From an uncultured Oscillospiraceae bacterium (GTDB lineage Bacteria; Bacillota; Clostridia; Oscillospirales; Oscillospiraceae), in contig CAKTMF010000001.1 of assembly GCA_934573855.1 (NCBI GenBank), positions 62,001-126,000 of the forward strand: 64,000 nucleotides of DNA, written 5' to 3'. Positions 25,198-34,133 of this stretch are shown one piece after another; the first letter of the stretch is position 1, and each line of letters opens with the position of its first letter. The position numbers and the translations under genes were made by a program. Below the pieces are notes generated by a model that saw only the letters and a list, made by a program, of their open reading frames with translations, made no database searches and had not been told where the DNA came from.

Positions 25198-25248
25198 CAG
25201 CTGACGGGCGTGTCCCGCGCCCGCTGAAACTTACGGGAGGTGAGTCCA

Positions 25249-26658
25249 ATGGATGAATTGGAACAGAGCAAGGTAATGGATTACGATACCCTGCACGACA
25301 AGCGCACCGATACGCTGTGGGAGCTGCTCGAAAACCGAGACATGAAGCAGCTCAGGCGCGTTATGGAGGACATGAACGAGTTCGACGCGGCGGAATTTCT
25401 GACCGAGATCGACGATAACCGCATGCCCATGGTGTTCCGATTGCTGTCCAAGGAAACGGCGGCGGAGGTATTCGCCAATCTCGACGCTCCCGATCAGGAA
25501 CGCATAATCAACTCCATCACAGACTCCGAGCTTTCCGGGATAGTCGAGGAGCTGTACGTCGACGACGCGGTCGACATGATGGAGGAGCTGCCCGCCAACG
25601 TCGTAAAGCGCGTCATGCGCGCCGCCACGCCCGAGACGAGGGCGCTGATAAACCAGTACCTCCGTTATCCCGAGAACTCGGCCGGCACGATAATGACCGC
25701 CGAGTATGTCGATCTGAAAAAATACATGAACGTCCGAGAATCCTTTGCCCGCATTCGCCGTATTGGCGAGGACAAGGAGACGATCTACGTCTGCTTCGTC
25801 ATCTCCGCCGACCGCAAGCTCGAGGGCATAGTCACCGTCAAGGACCTCCTCCTTGCCGACGACGAGACGGTCATCGAGGACCTCATGGACCGAAACGTCA
25901 TATTCGCCACCACCACCGAGGACCAGGAGAGCGTCTCGGAAAAGTTCTCCGACTACGACCTTATGGCCCTGCCCGTGGTGGATATGGAGAACCGCCTCGT
26001 GGGTATCGTCACCGTCGACGACATCATCGACGTCATGGAGCAGGAGACCACCGAGGACTTCGAACTGATGGCCGGTATGACGCCGTCCGATAAGCCGTAT
26101 TCCCGCACCTCCACCCTTGAGATGTGGAAAAACCGTATCCCGTGGCTGATGTTCCTTATGCTCTCCGCGACCTTTACCAGCATGATACTCACGCACTTCG
26201 AGGATATGCTGGCGGTGCAGGCGGGGCTGGTGGCATTTATACCCATGCTCATGGGTACCGGCGGCAACAGCGGCGCTCAGGCAAGCACCGCCGTCATACG
26301 AAGCCTCTCTCTCGGCGATATCGAGACGGGCGACGCGCTCAAGGTCATATGGAAGGAATGGCGCGTGGCGCTCATCTGCGGCATTACGCTCGCGGCAGTG
26401 AACTTTGTGAAAATGCTGCTGCTGGACGGGCTTATCCTCCATAACGACAGCGTGACCGTGGCCGTGGCGGCGACCGTCAGCGTCTCCATCGTCTTCATAG
26501 TAATGTTCGCGAAGGTCGTCGGGAGCATTCTCCCCATCGCGGCCGAGAAGGTCGGCGTCGACCCTGCGGTCATGGCAAACCCGCTCATCTCCACGCTGAC
26601 GGACGCGGTGAGTCTGCTTATCTATATTTACGCCGCAAAGCTTATACTGCATATTTAA
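25249..26658 (+). CDS. mgtE: MgtE magnesium transporter
   Basis: 469-residue MgtE. Residues about 1-125 form the N-domain of helical repeats, 130-260 two CBS domains ('ENSAGTIMTAEYVDLKK', 'LVGIVTVDDIIDVME'), a plug helix follows and the last 170 residues hold five membrane helices. The pore motif 'PMLMGTGGNSGAQAST' is intact. The family imports Mg2+ and is gated by Mg2+ binding to the cytoplasmic domains. ATG 25249 lies eight bases after GGGAGG. It is followed at 13 bases by the AEC carrier gene, so the two are probably co-transcribed. No M-box element was seen upstream. Confidence 0.96.
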   Translation: MDELEQSKVMDYDTLHDKRTDTLWELLENRDMKQLRRVMEDMNEFDAAEFLTEIDDNRMPMVFRLLSKETAAEVFANLDAPDQERIINSITDSELSGIVEELYVDDAVDMMEELPANVVKRVMRAATPETRALINQYLRYPENSAGTIMTAEYVDLKKYMNVRESFARIRRIGEDKETIYVCFVISADRKLEGIVTVKDLLLADDETVIEDLMDRNVIFATTTEDQESVSEKFSDYDLMALPVVDMENRLVGIVTVDDIIDVMEQETTEDFELMAGMTPSDKPYSRTSTLEMWKNRIPWLMFLMLSATFTSMILTHFEDMLAVQAGLVAFIPMLMGTGGNSGAQASTAVIRSLSLGDIETGDALKVIWKEWRVALICGITLAAVNFVKMLLLDGLILHNDSVTVAVAATVSVSIVFIVMFAKVVGSILPIAAEKVGVDPAVMANPLISTLTDAVSLLIYIYAAKLILHI

Positions 26659-26671
26659 CGGGGGTGCGGAC

Positions 26672-27595
26672 ATGGAACTGAGCGGACTGCTCATTAAAAT
26701 GGCGGTATTCTTCACGGTGATGGTCATCGGCTACGCCGCCGCGCGCACAAAGAAGGTCGGGACCGACTTTGCCAAGGGCGCGAGCTGGCTCACCGTGAAC
26801 GTCTTTATGACCGCGACCATCGTCAACTCCGCGATCTCGAACGTTCCCGCGGTGGACGGCGGAGAGCTTGCGGGAATGATGGCCGTGGTGAGCGCTGCGT
26901 TCGTCACCATGTACGCCGTCGGCATAGCCGCCTCAAAGCTCCTCCGTCAGGACAGGGACCACGAGGGGCTTGCCATGGCGGTAATGACAGTGCCGAACAA
27001 CATGTTCATCGCGCTGCCGGTGCTTCAGGAGCTGTACGGCGCGGAGGCTGTGCTGTATGTTTCGCTCAGCTGTCTGCCGTTCAATATCCTCCTGTATACC
27101 TACTGCGTCTGGCGCATAAAGTCCGGAGAGGGCAAGTTCCGGTTCGAGCCGCGCGAAATGCTGAGCGTACCGCTCCTTGCGACCATTGCTGCGCTCATCC
27201 TGTTCGTTCTTCGCGTTGACGTGCCGAGACCCGCGCGTGAGCTTCTCAGCTGCCTCTCGTCGGCCACCGTGCCGCTCTCCATGATGGTGGTGGGCGCGTC
27301 TCTCGGCAGCATAAGCCTTGCCGACGCCTTCAAGGGACGGGATACATATCTTATCGCGGCGGTGAAGCTGCTCGCCGCCCCGGCGGCGGTGTGGCTGATC
27401 GTCCGCTGCCTTACCGACAGTGCGCTCGTCATCGCGGTCTGCACCGTCATCGCGGCAAGCCCCACCGGCATCATCATTACCGCGCTCGCGCTCAATTACG
27501 GGCGGGACGCGGTGTACGTCTCAAAAAATACCCTTGCAAACACGGCGCTCTCAATGGCGACGATACCGCTGATAGTGTATCTTTTTGGGCTGTGA
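26672..27595 (+). CDS. AEC-family transporter (auxin efflux carrier type)
   Basis: 307 residues with about ten hydrophobic helices in the two five-helix repeats of the AEC fold. The discontinuous helix motifs appear as 'TVPNNMFIALPVLQELYG' in the first half and 'AASPTGIIITALALNYG' in the second. Bacterial members carry organic acids such as malate or malonate; the substrate cannot be told here. GGGGTG is the likely ribosome binding site. It lies in a run of same-strand genes from mgtE to the NUDIX fusion at 30.3 kb. Confidence 0.9.
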   Translation: MELSGLLIKMAVFFTVMVIGYAAARTKKVGTDFAKGASWLTVNVFMTATIVNSAISNVPAVDGGELAGMMAVVSAAFVTMYAVGIAASKLLRQDRDHEGLAMAVMTVPNNMFIALPVLQELYGAEAVLYVSLSCLPFNILLYTYCVWRIKSGEGKFRFEPREMLSVPLLATIAALILFVLRVDVPRPARELLSCLSSATVPLSMMVVGASLGSISLADAFKGRDTYLIAAVKLLAAPAAVWLIVRCLTDSALVIAVCTVIAASPTGIIITALALNYGRDAVYVSKNTLANTALSMATIPLIVYLFGL

Positions 27596-27622
27596 TGCGC
27601 GGGACGGAGAGGAGAGATCATC

Positions 27623-28243
27623 ATGCATATTCCCAGCGGCGCGAGCCAGACGGTGGAGCTGCTTTCCTTCCGCGAGGCGATGGAGCTTTCCGGCAGGAGC
27701 GGCGGCTATGACACCAAAAAGTGGCTCTATGTGCCGGATTTTTATACTGAGTACCGATATATCCTCGGTACGCGCGGCAGAGACCCGCTCATCTGCATAG
27801 GCATAAATCCCTCCACCGCCGCGCCGGACGACCTTGACAACACGCTCAAGTCCGTCTCGCGGATAGCCGGGGGGAACGGCTTTGACAGCTGGATAATGTT
27901 CAACGTCTATGCCCAGCGCGCCACCCGGCCGGACGATATGGACAGGGAGCTGAACCTGCGGCTGCACGAGGAGAACATGGCGGCCTTTGAGTACATACTC
28001 TCCACGGTCTCATCTGGCGGCGTGTCGCCTGCGGTATGGGCCGCGTGGGGGACGATAATAGAAAAGCGGGAGTATCTGCCCCGCTGTCTGCGCGACATGG
28101 TGGAGCTGGGGGAGCGCTACGGCGCGCACTGGCTCAAGGCCGGGAAATGCTCCGCAAAGGGACACCCCCACCACCCGCTATATCTCAGAAAGGACGAAAA
28201 GACCGAGGATTTCGATATCCTCGGCTATCTTGACAGGCTATGA
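27623..28243 (+). CDS. DUF1643 family protein
   Basis: 206 residues. The family core is clear: 'GRDPLICIGINPSTAAPDDL' near residue 50, then 'FDSWIMFNVYAQRATRPDD' and 'WAAWGTIIEKREYL', ending in 'KGHPHHPLYLRKDE'. DUF1643 proteins are cytosolic and widespread but without an agreed function. A GGAGAGATC site precedes the start, and the stop overlaps the nitrilase start by four bases (ATGA), so the two products may be needed together. Confidence 0.9.
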   Translation: MHIPSGASQTVELLSFREAMELSGRSGGYDTKKWLYVPDFYTEYRYILGTRGRDPLICIGINPSTAAPDDLDNTLKSVSRIAGGNGFDSWIMFNVYAQRATRPDDMDRELNLRLHEENMAAFEYILSTVSSGGVSPAVWAAWGTIIEKREYLPRCLRDMVELGERYGAHWLKAGKCSAKGHPHHPLYLRKDEKTEDFDILGYLDRL

Positions 28244-29064
28244 ACGAGAGAAAATTCAAGCTGGCGGTGTGCCAGATAAGGACGGAGCTTTCCCCGGAGG
28301 AAACCATGGCCAAGGCCGGGCGCATGGTGCGCGGCGCGGCGGAGAACGGCGCGCAGGTGGTCTGCCTGCCGGAGATGTTCAACTGCCCCTACTCAAAGGA
28401 ATTTTTCAAAAAGTACGCCCACCGCGATCACGCCGGCTATGTCGCCGCCATGTCGGGCTGGGCGCGCGAGTGCGGCATAGTCCTTGTCGGCGGGTCCATC
28501 CCCGAGAATGAGGACGGCAGGACCTACAACACCTGCTTCGTGTTCGACAGGACGGGCGCAGTCATCGCAAAGCACAGGAAGGTACATCTCTTTGACGTGG
28601 ACGTGCCGGGCTTGCGCTTTCGCGAGTCGGCGACCTTTACCCCCGGCAGCGAGGTGACGGTGTTCGACACGGAATACGGGCGCATGGGCGCGGCGGTGTG
28701 CTATGACGTGCGCTTCCCGGAGCTGTTTCGGGCGATGGCGGTGCGGGGAGCGGAGCTTATCATCCTCCCCGCGCAGTTCAATATGTTCACCGGGCCGAAG
28801 CACTGGGAGCTGGCGCTGAGGAGCCGCGCGGTGGATAACGAGCTGTTCATGGTCGGCGCGGCCGCCGCGAGATACGAGGGCTTCGACTACGAATGCTGGG
28901 GCCACTCCGCAGTGGTAGACCCCTATGGGGACGTGATCGCCTCCTGCGGTGAAAAGGAAGGGTTCGTGTATGCCGATATCGACCTGGACAGGGTCGGTGA
29001 GGTGCGCCGCTGCCTTCCGACCTTCATGAGACTGCGCCGGGATGTATACAGCGTTGCGGAGTAG
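28240..29064 (+). CDS. Carbon-nitrogen hydrolase, omega-amidase/Nit-like
   Basis: 274 residues of the nitrilase superfamily with the Glu-Lys-Cys triad visible: Glu in 'CLPEMFNCPYSKEFF', Lys in 'HRKVHLFDVDVPG' and Cys in 'MGAAVCYDVRFPEL'. Length and the 'FDVDVPGLRFRES' pattern fit the Nit2/omega-amidase branch, which removes ammonia from alpha-ketoglutaramate or repairs deaminated metabolites. Substrate is inferred only from family. It is embedded between DUF1643 and the NUDIX-PPTase fusion with minimal spacing. Confidence 0.92.
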   Translation: MNERKFKLAVCQIRTELSPEETMAKAGRMVRGAAENGAQVVCLPEMFNCPYSKEFFKKYAHRDHAGYVAAMSGWARECGIVLVGGSIPENEDGRTYNTCFVFDRTGAVIAKHRKVHLFDVDVPGLRFRESATFTPGSEVTVFDTEYGRMGAAVCYDVRFPELFRAMAVRGAELIILPAQFNMFTGPKHWELALRSRAVDNELFMVGAAAARYEGFDYECWGHSAVVDPYGDVIASCGEKEGFVYADIDLDRVGEVRRCLPTFMRLRRDVYSVAE

Positions 29065-29067
29065 GAC

Positions 29068-30303
29068 ATGGGCATAAGGGAAGATATAGAAAATTACCGC
29101 CCCTGCTGTGAGCAGGAGCAGCGGGATAAGGCAGTCATACTGGACTTTATCGCGAATAACGCCGACGCGTTCCTGCGGACGAATCTTGTCGCTCACATGA
29201 CCGCCTCCGCGTGGGTGGTGGACTCCTCGCGCGAGCGGGTGCTGATGGTCTACCACAACATCTACGATTCATGGTCGTGGACCGGCGGACACGCGGACGG
29301 GGACGAGGATCTCCTTGCCGTCGCTCTGCGCGAGTGCCGCGAGGAGACCGGCGTCGAGACCGTCCGCCCCGTGAGCCGGGACATTTTTTCGCTCGAGGTG
29401 CTTACGGTCGACGGGCATGAAAGGCGGGGAGAGTACGTCCCCTCGCACCTGCACATGAACGTTACATATCTTTTGGAGGCCGACGTGCATGAGACGCTGC
29501 GCGTCCGCGAGGGTGAAAACAGCGGAGTAAAGTGGTTCGGCCTTTCCGAGGCGCTTGAAGCGTGCAGCGAGCCGTGGTTCGTCGAGCGCGTATACAAAAA
29601 GCTCAATTCAAAGCTCCGCGCCGTGAGAGCGTCGGTGTACGCCGTGAACGTGAGTGTACTTTCGGACGGGGAGCTGTACGCGCGCGCCTACGCGGCCTCG
29701 TCTCCCGCCCGCCGCGCCAAGGCGGACAGGCTTCTCGGCGAGGGGGATAAACGCCTCGCTCTGGGAGCGGGACTGCTGCTGTGCCGCGCGCTCACGGAAG
29801 CCGGGGTCACGGAGGCTCCGGAGATCGCCTTTGGAGAATACGGAAAGCCGTATCTGAAAAACGGCGGGAAGCACTTCAGCATTTCTCATTCGGGAGATTG
29901 GGCGGTCTGCGCCGTGTCCGACGCGGAGCTTGGCTGCGACGTCGAAAGGCTCCGCCCCATCGGCATGGACGTCACCCGCCGCTTTGCGCCCGATGAGCGT
30001 GAGCGCATCCTTGCGGAGCCGGATGAGACGCGTCTCGGGCTTTTCTTCCGCTGCTGGACGCTCAAGGAGAGCTTTATGAAGGCGACCGGTCTCGGCATGA
30101 GAGCGGAAACGGACGCTTTTTCCGTCGCCGCTGCCGATGAGACGGGAGTTATCCGCTCCGCGGATGGGCGAAGCTATGCCTTCTGGGAGAGCGGGGAGCT
30201 TCCCGGTCACTGTCTCGCCGTATGCGCCGCCGGGGACAGGCTCGCCGCCGGACTGAAGATCGTGGATATAGAGGAGCTGCTGACGGAAAATACGGGACCG
30301 TAA
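29068..30303 (+). CDS. NUDIX hydrolase fused to Sfp-type 4'-phosphopantetheinyl transferase
   Basis: 411-residue single ORF. Residues 1-185 are a NUDIX hydrolase with a complete Nudix box (Gly74 to Val96: G, five residues, E, seven residues, RE, then REETGV). Residues about 190-411 are a phosphopantetheinyl transferase with 'FGEYGKPYL', 'FSISHSGDWAVCAVS', the Mg2+ site 'GCDVE' (289-293) and 'WTLKESFMKATG' (330-341). The second half should load coenzyme-A-derived phosphopantetheine onto carrier proteins; the first half may cleave a nucleotide such as CoA or the released 3',5'-ADP, which is speculation. No carrier protein gene is close. Confidence 0.9.
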   Translation: MGIREDIENYRPCCEQEQRDKAVILDFIANNADAFLRTNLVAHMTASAWVVDSSRERVLMVYHNIYDSWSWTGGHADGDEDLLAVALRECREETGVETVRPVSRDIFSLEVLTVDGHERRGEYVPSHLHMNVTYLLEADVHETLRVREGENSGVKWFGLSEALEACSEPWFVERVYKKLNSKLRAVRASVYAVNVSVLSDGELYARAYAASSPARRAKADRLLGEGDKRLALGAGLLLCRALTEAGVTEAPEIAFGEYGKPYLKNGGKHFSISHSGDWAVCAVSDAELGCDVERLRPIGMDVTRRFAPDERERILAEPDETRLGLFFRCWTLKESFMKATGLGMRAETDAFSVAAADETGVIRSADGRSYAFWESGELPGHCLAVCAAGDRLAAGLKIVDIEELLTENTGP

Positions 30304-30307
30304 AAAG

Positions 30308-30343
30308 AAAAATGCCGGAAATGCTATGCATTTCCGGCATTTT
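30308..30343. terminator. Bidirectional intrinsic terminator
   Basis: Fourteen-pair stem with half-site AATGCCGGAAATGC, loop TAT, A-rich on the left and TTTT on the right, between convergent genes. Confidence 0.9.
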
Positions 30344-30350
30344 GAAGCCC

Positions 30351-31535
30351 TTATCTGAGATTGTTTTTAATGACCTGAGCAAGTCTCTTGATACCCTCGA
30401 CTATACGCTCGTCGGGCATGCAGGAGTAGTTCAGACGCATGCAGTGGTCGTTGCCGCCGTTGGGGAAGAAGCCCGCGCCGGGAACGTAGGCGACCTTCTG
30501 CTCGATAGCCTCCGCCGCCATCTTCTTCGTGTCGATGTAGTCGGGAAGCTCCACCCATGTGAAAAGTCCGCCGTCGGGGATGGTGAACTTCGCCTCGGGC
30601 GGGAAGTATTCCTTCATCGCGCCGATCATCACGTCGCAGCGGTGCTTGTATACGGCGCGTATCTCCGCGACGTGGGCGTCGAGGTCGTTGAGCTCCATGT
30701 ACTTGGAGATTATCATGGGGCTGATGGTCGCGGTCTGGAGGACGGCGGCCTGCGCGATGAGATTGAGCTTCTCAAGGTATCTCTCGTGCGCGCATATCCA
30801 GCCGATACGGTAGCCGGGGGCGAGTATCTTGGAGAAGGTGCCGAGGTACAGCACCAGACCCTTGGTGTCCATCGACTTGAGCGAGGGGAGGAAGTCGCCG
30901 CTGTAGCGCAGCTCACCGTAGGGGTTATCCTCGATGACGGGGATCTCGTAGCGGGTGATGATCTCCATGAACTTCTTGCGGCGCTCGAGGGGCCATGTAC
31001 GGCCGCTGGGGTTCTGGAAGTCGGGGATGACGTATATGAGCTTTACTCTGTCGGTGGTGGCGAGTATCTTTTCCAGCTCCTCCATGATGAGGCCGTTGTC
31101 GTCGGTGGGGACCTCGGCATAGGTGGGGGAATAGGGCTGGAAGGCGTTTATCGCGCCGAGATAGGAGGGACTCTCCATAAGCACGACATCGCCCGGATCA
31201 ATAAACATCTTGCCTATAAAGTCAAGACCCTGCTGACTTCCGGCGACGAGGGTAATGTTCTCAACACTGGTCTTTATGCCGTTATTTGCATAGAGGCGTT
31301 CGGCGATCTGCTCTCTGAGCTTGGGATAGCCTTCGGTAATGCCGTACTGCAGAGCCTGCCTGCCCGCCTCTTCCAGAACTATGTCGGTGGCTTCCTTTAT
31401 CTTTTCGACGGGAAACAGCTCCGGCGCGGGAAGTCCGCCCGCAAACGAAATGATCTCCGGCATAGCAGTAACTTTAAGTATCTCACGGATATCTGAGGCT
31501 TTAAGATTTTCCATACCTTTTGCAAATTCTACCAT
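30351..31535 (-). CDS. PLP-dependent class I/II aminotransferase (2-aminoadipate/MocR-type)
   Basis: 394 residues of fold-type I aminotransferases. 'ISFAGGLPAPELFP' near residue 30 is characteristic of the LysN/KAT-II/MocR-like branch; the PLP lysine lies in 'YLGTFSKILAPGYRIGW' and the Asp-Asn pair in 'NPSGRTWPL' and 'IPVIEDNPYGELRY'. It lacks a GntR domain, so it is an enzyme rather than a regulator. Likely substrates are branched, aromatic or 2-aminoadipate-type amino acids with 2-oxoglutarate; this is open. Single gene with an AAGGAGGA site. Confidence 0.9.
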   Translation of the reverse strand: MVEFAKGMENLKASDIREILKVTAMPEIISFAGGLPAPELFPVEKIKEATDIVLEEAGRQALQYGITEGYPKLREQIAERLYANNGIKTSVENITLVAGSQQGLDFIGKMFIDPGDVVLMESPSYLGAINAFQPYSPTYAEVPTDDNGLIMEELEKILATTDRVKLIYVIPDFQNPSGRTWPLERRKKFMEIITRYEIPVIEDNPYGELRYSGDFLPSLKSMDTKGLVLYLGTFSKILAPGYRIGWICAHERYLEKLNLIAQAAVLQTATISPMIISKYMELNDLDAHVAEIRAVYKHRCDVMIGAMKEYFPPEAKFTIPDGGLFTWVELPDYIDTKKMAAEAIEQKVAYVPGAGFFPNGGNDHCMRLNYSCMPDERIVEGIKRLAQVIKNNLR

Positions 31536-31717
31536 ACTGAGGTCCTCCTTTTTTAATTATTGGGACATAAAGAGTTTAGCACATAAATGTGTTGATGTAA
31601 ACAATAAAAAATCGCCAAGTCGTTATGTTTTTTCGAGCCGGAGTGTATTGCTTTTCACCCGTGCGCTTGCTTATTGAAAGAAACGCCGGATGAGGTTATA
31701 ATACACAGGAAAGAATA

Positions 31718-31997
31718 TACCATCAGTTGACAAGAGCACACACGCCTGACGGCAAGTCTTTCCGGCGCTTTTTGTTCTTTTCGCCTTGATGGGTAAGGAC
31801 ACATCTGCGGCTCAAAAAGCAAAAATCACTCGGAAATCCAAAGTCGTCAGGTGCAAAGCAGTTTCGCCGGAGCGGAAATGCGTTCAGGCAATGAAAAGCA
31901 CGCAGCCGATACTTGGTGTCTCGGCAAGGGCTTTGAAGCCGCTTGGACACATTTCCGCCCGTCAAAACCGTGTGTGTGTCCTTGTCAACTGATGGTA
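31718..31997. mobile_element. 280-bp terminal-inverted-repeat element (MITE-like)
   Basis: The gap 31536-32024 holds no convincing gene but is framed by a perfect inverted repeat: TACCATCAGTTGACAAG at 31718-31734 and its complement at 31981-31997, extended imperfectly by a CACACAC stretch on both sides. Base composition is lower in GC than the neighbours. The element ends in TA on both sides, as would follow insertion at TA by a Tc1/IS630-type transposase. Two open frames cross it (31723-32022 minus, 31786-31992 plus) but neither has a ribosome binding site or recognisable domain. Confidence 0.6.
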
Positions 31998-32024
31998 CGA
32001 AAAAGCTTTTAGCCGGAGGCATAA

Positions 32025-34004
32025 ATGAGCAATCATCTTGTTAACGAGAAATCGCCGTATCTGCGTCAGCACGCGCTCGACCCGGTGGATTGGTACCCGT
32101 GGGGCGCCGAGGCCTTTGAAAAGGCGCGGCGCGAGGATAAGCCGGTATTTCTCAGCATTGGCTACTCCACCTGTCACTACTGTCATCTTATGGCGCGAGA
32201 GTCGTTTCAGAGCGCGGACGTCGCCGCGATACTCAACAAAAGCTATGTACCCGTAAAGGTCGACCGCGAGGAGCGCAGCGATATCGACGCCGTATATATG
32301 CTCTTCTGCACGGCGGTGAACGGCAGCGGCGGCTGGCCCCTCACGGTGCTGACGACCCCGGAGGGCAAGCCGTTTTTCGTCGGCACCTATATCCCGAAGG
32401 GGCCGTCGGGCGGACAGGCGGGGCTGCTGCTCCTCCTCGAGGCGATGGCGAAAAAGTGGCGAAGCGAGCGCGAAACGCTCCTGCGCGCGGCGGAGGAGAT
32501 CACCGGCTATGTCAACAGCTCCGCGCTCCACACCGGCACGGATGTCGACGTGAGCCTTCCGCAGAGGGCCGCCTCACAGCTCGCCGCCTCCTATGACAGC
32601 GAGTACGGCGGCTTCGGCACGGCCGTGAAGTTCCCCTCGCCGCACGATCTCATCTTCCTTATGGAATATTCCGCCCTGCGCGGCGACAGATATTCCCGGG
32701 AAATGGCCGAGCATACCCTGCGGCAGATGTACCGGGGCGGTATCTATGACCACATCGGCGGGGGCTTTGCGCGCTATTCCACGGACAGGGAATGGCTCGC
32801 GCCGCATTTTGAAAAAACGCTGTACGATAACGCGCTTCTTGCGCTCGCGTATACCGAGGCATGGCAGGACGGGCATATGGCGCTTTACCGCACGGTCGCG
32901 GAGAGCTGTCTTGACTACTGCCTGAGAGAGCTCAAGTGCGACGACGGCGGCTTCTTCAGCGCGCAGGACGCCGACAGCGGCGGAAAAGAGGGCGCGTATT
33001 ATCTCTTCACGCCCGGCGAGATACGCGCCGTGCTGGGCGAGGACGACGGTCGGCACTTCTGCGAGTGCTACGACATCACCGACGAGGGCAATTTCCACGG
33101 AAAGAGCATTCCGAATCTGCTGCTCAATAACCGCTGGAGCTTCCTGCCCGAGGGCTACGACGATTTTCGTGAGAGGCTCCGTATCTACCGTGCGGGGCGC
33201 ATGGAGCTGCACACCGACCGCAAGATACTCACCGCGTGGAACGGCATGCTGCTCATGGCGCTCTCACGCGCGGCCTTCGCCTTCGGCGACAGACGTTATC
33301 TTGCCGAGGCAAAGGCCCTCGCGCGGTTCATGGACGACAGGCTCTGCGCCGGCACGCTCCCCATGGCGAGACTCTGCGAGGGCGAGCTGCGATATGACGG
33401 TCGGCTCGACGACCACGCGTTCTTTGCGCTGGGCCTTTTAGAGCTGTACGGCGCTGACAGGGATGCGGCGCATATCGTCAGGGCTAAGGCTCTGGCCGAG
33501 CGTATATTGCTGCATTTTCGCCGCGAGGGCGGAGGCTTTTACCACACCGCGGATGAGAGCGAAAGACTTGTGCTGCGCCCGATCGAGATATTCGACGGCG
33601 CCGTACCCTCGGGAAACAGCGCCGCGGCCATGCTCTTCACCCGGCTCTGGGCGCTCACCGGCGAGGAGAGGTGGCTCAAGGAGAGCGTGGAGCTGCTGGC
33701 CTTTATCGGCGCGAACTCCGGGAAGTACAGCGGCGGCTGCGCCTATGCCCTTTCGGCGCAGCTCATGCTCGACGAGGTGCAGACGATCGTCTGCGTCTGC
33801 CGGGACGAGACCGTTCCGCCCATGCTCTCGGCCGTCACCGCGCGCTACGCCCCGGCGCTCAGCGTGCTTGTAAAGACGCCGGGGAACGCGGAGGCTCTTG
33901 CGCTGGCCGCGCCCTTTACCTCGGCGCTCGGCACGGCGGACGGGAAGACCGCGATATATATCTTCCGGGACCATCGCCTTTCCGGGCAGACGGCCGCGGA
34001 ATGA
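32025..34004 (+). CDS. YyaL/SPATA20-type thioredoxin-domain protein (DUF255)
   Basis: 659 residues. The N-terminal thioredoxin-like domain opens 'KSPYLRQHALDPVDWYPWG' and carries 'YSTCHYCHLMARESF' (CxxC near residue 50); the rest is an (alpha/alpha)6 barrel resembling N-acylglucosamine epimerases and glycoside hydrolases, with 'HFEKTLYDNALLALAY'. The family is widespread and of unsettled function. Length is normal. GGAGG lies six bases before ATG 32025, which is only about 28 bases after the inverted-repeat element, so the element may sit between promoter and gene. Confidence 0.92.
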   Translation: MSNHLVNEKSPYLRQHALDPVDWYPWGAEAFEKARREDKPVFLSIGYSTCHYCHLMARESFQSADVAAILNKSYVPVKVDREERSDIDAVYMLFCTAVNGSGGWPLTVLTTPEGKPFFVGTYIPKGPSGGQAGLLLLLEAMAKKWRSERETLLRAAEEITGYVNSSALHTGTDVDVSLPQRAASQLAASYDSEYGGFGTAVKFPSPHDLIFLMEYSALRGDRYSREMAEHTLRQMYRGGIYDHIGGGFARYSTDREWLAPHFEKTLYDNALLALAYTEAWQDGHMALYRTVAESCLDYCLRELKCDDGGFFSAQDADSGGKEGAYYLFTPGEIRAVLGEDDGRHFCECYDITDEGNFHGKSIPNLLLNNRWSFLPEGYDDFRERLRIYRAGRMELHTDRKILTAWNGMLLMALSRAAFAFGDRRYLAEAKALARFMDDRLCAGTLPMARLCEGELRYDGRLDDHAFFALGLLELYGADRDAAHIVRAKALAERILLHFRREGGGFYHTADESERLVLRPIEIFDGAVPSGNSAAAMLFTRLWALTGEERWLKESVELLAFIGANSGKYSGGCAYALSAQLMLDEVQTIVCVCRDETVPPMLSAVTARYAPALSVLVKTPGNAEALALAAPFTSALGTADGKTAIYIFRDHRLSGQTAAE

Positions 34005-34018
34005 CCGGCAAAAATATC

Positions 34019-34045
34019 AAGAGGCCCATATTCTGGGCCTCTTTT
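34019..34045 (+). terminator. Intrinsic terminator after the YyaL gene
   Basis: Stem AAGAGGCCCA/TGGGCCTCTT with loop TATTC and T run. Confidence 0.85.
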
Positions 34046-34050
34046 CCGAT

Positions 34051-34090
34051 TTTACGTTAATTTTACAGAATTTCAATTGAATGATTTACG
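34051..34090 (+). promoter_or_regulatory. Pho-box-like repeats before phoP
   Basis: TTTACG (34051), TTTACA (34062) and TCAATT (34073) are spaced by eleven bases, with another TTTACG at 34085. This fits the tandem TT(A/T/C)ACA half-sites bound by PhoP-type regulators and suggests that the system controls itself. Confidence 0.5.
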
Positions 34091-34105
34091 TTGAAAAGCT
34101 ATACT
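34077..34105 (+). promoter_or_regulatory. Promoter of phoP-phoR
   Basis: TTGAAT (34077-34082), 17 bases, TATACT (34100-34105), about 30 bases before the start codon. Confidence 0.65.
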
Positions 34106-34133
34106 GTTCAAAAGCGCGGGAGGAGGGATTCTC

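Noticed and set aside
30351..31535. The aminotransferase as an aminoethylphosphonate transaminase for the phosphonate operon
   Set aside because: It is 19 kb away, monocistronic, and its motifs fit the 2-aminoadipate/MocR-like branch rather than AepZ/PhnW.
31723..32022. 99-codon minus frame and 68-codon plus frame inside the inverted-repeat element
   Set aside because: No ribosome binding site, no recognisable domain, and the ends fall within the terminal repeats, so they are better seen as chance frames of a mobile element.
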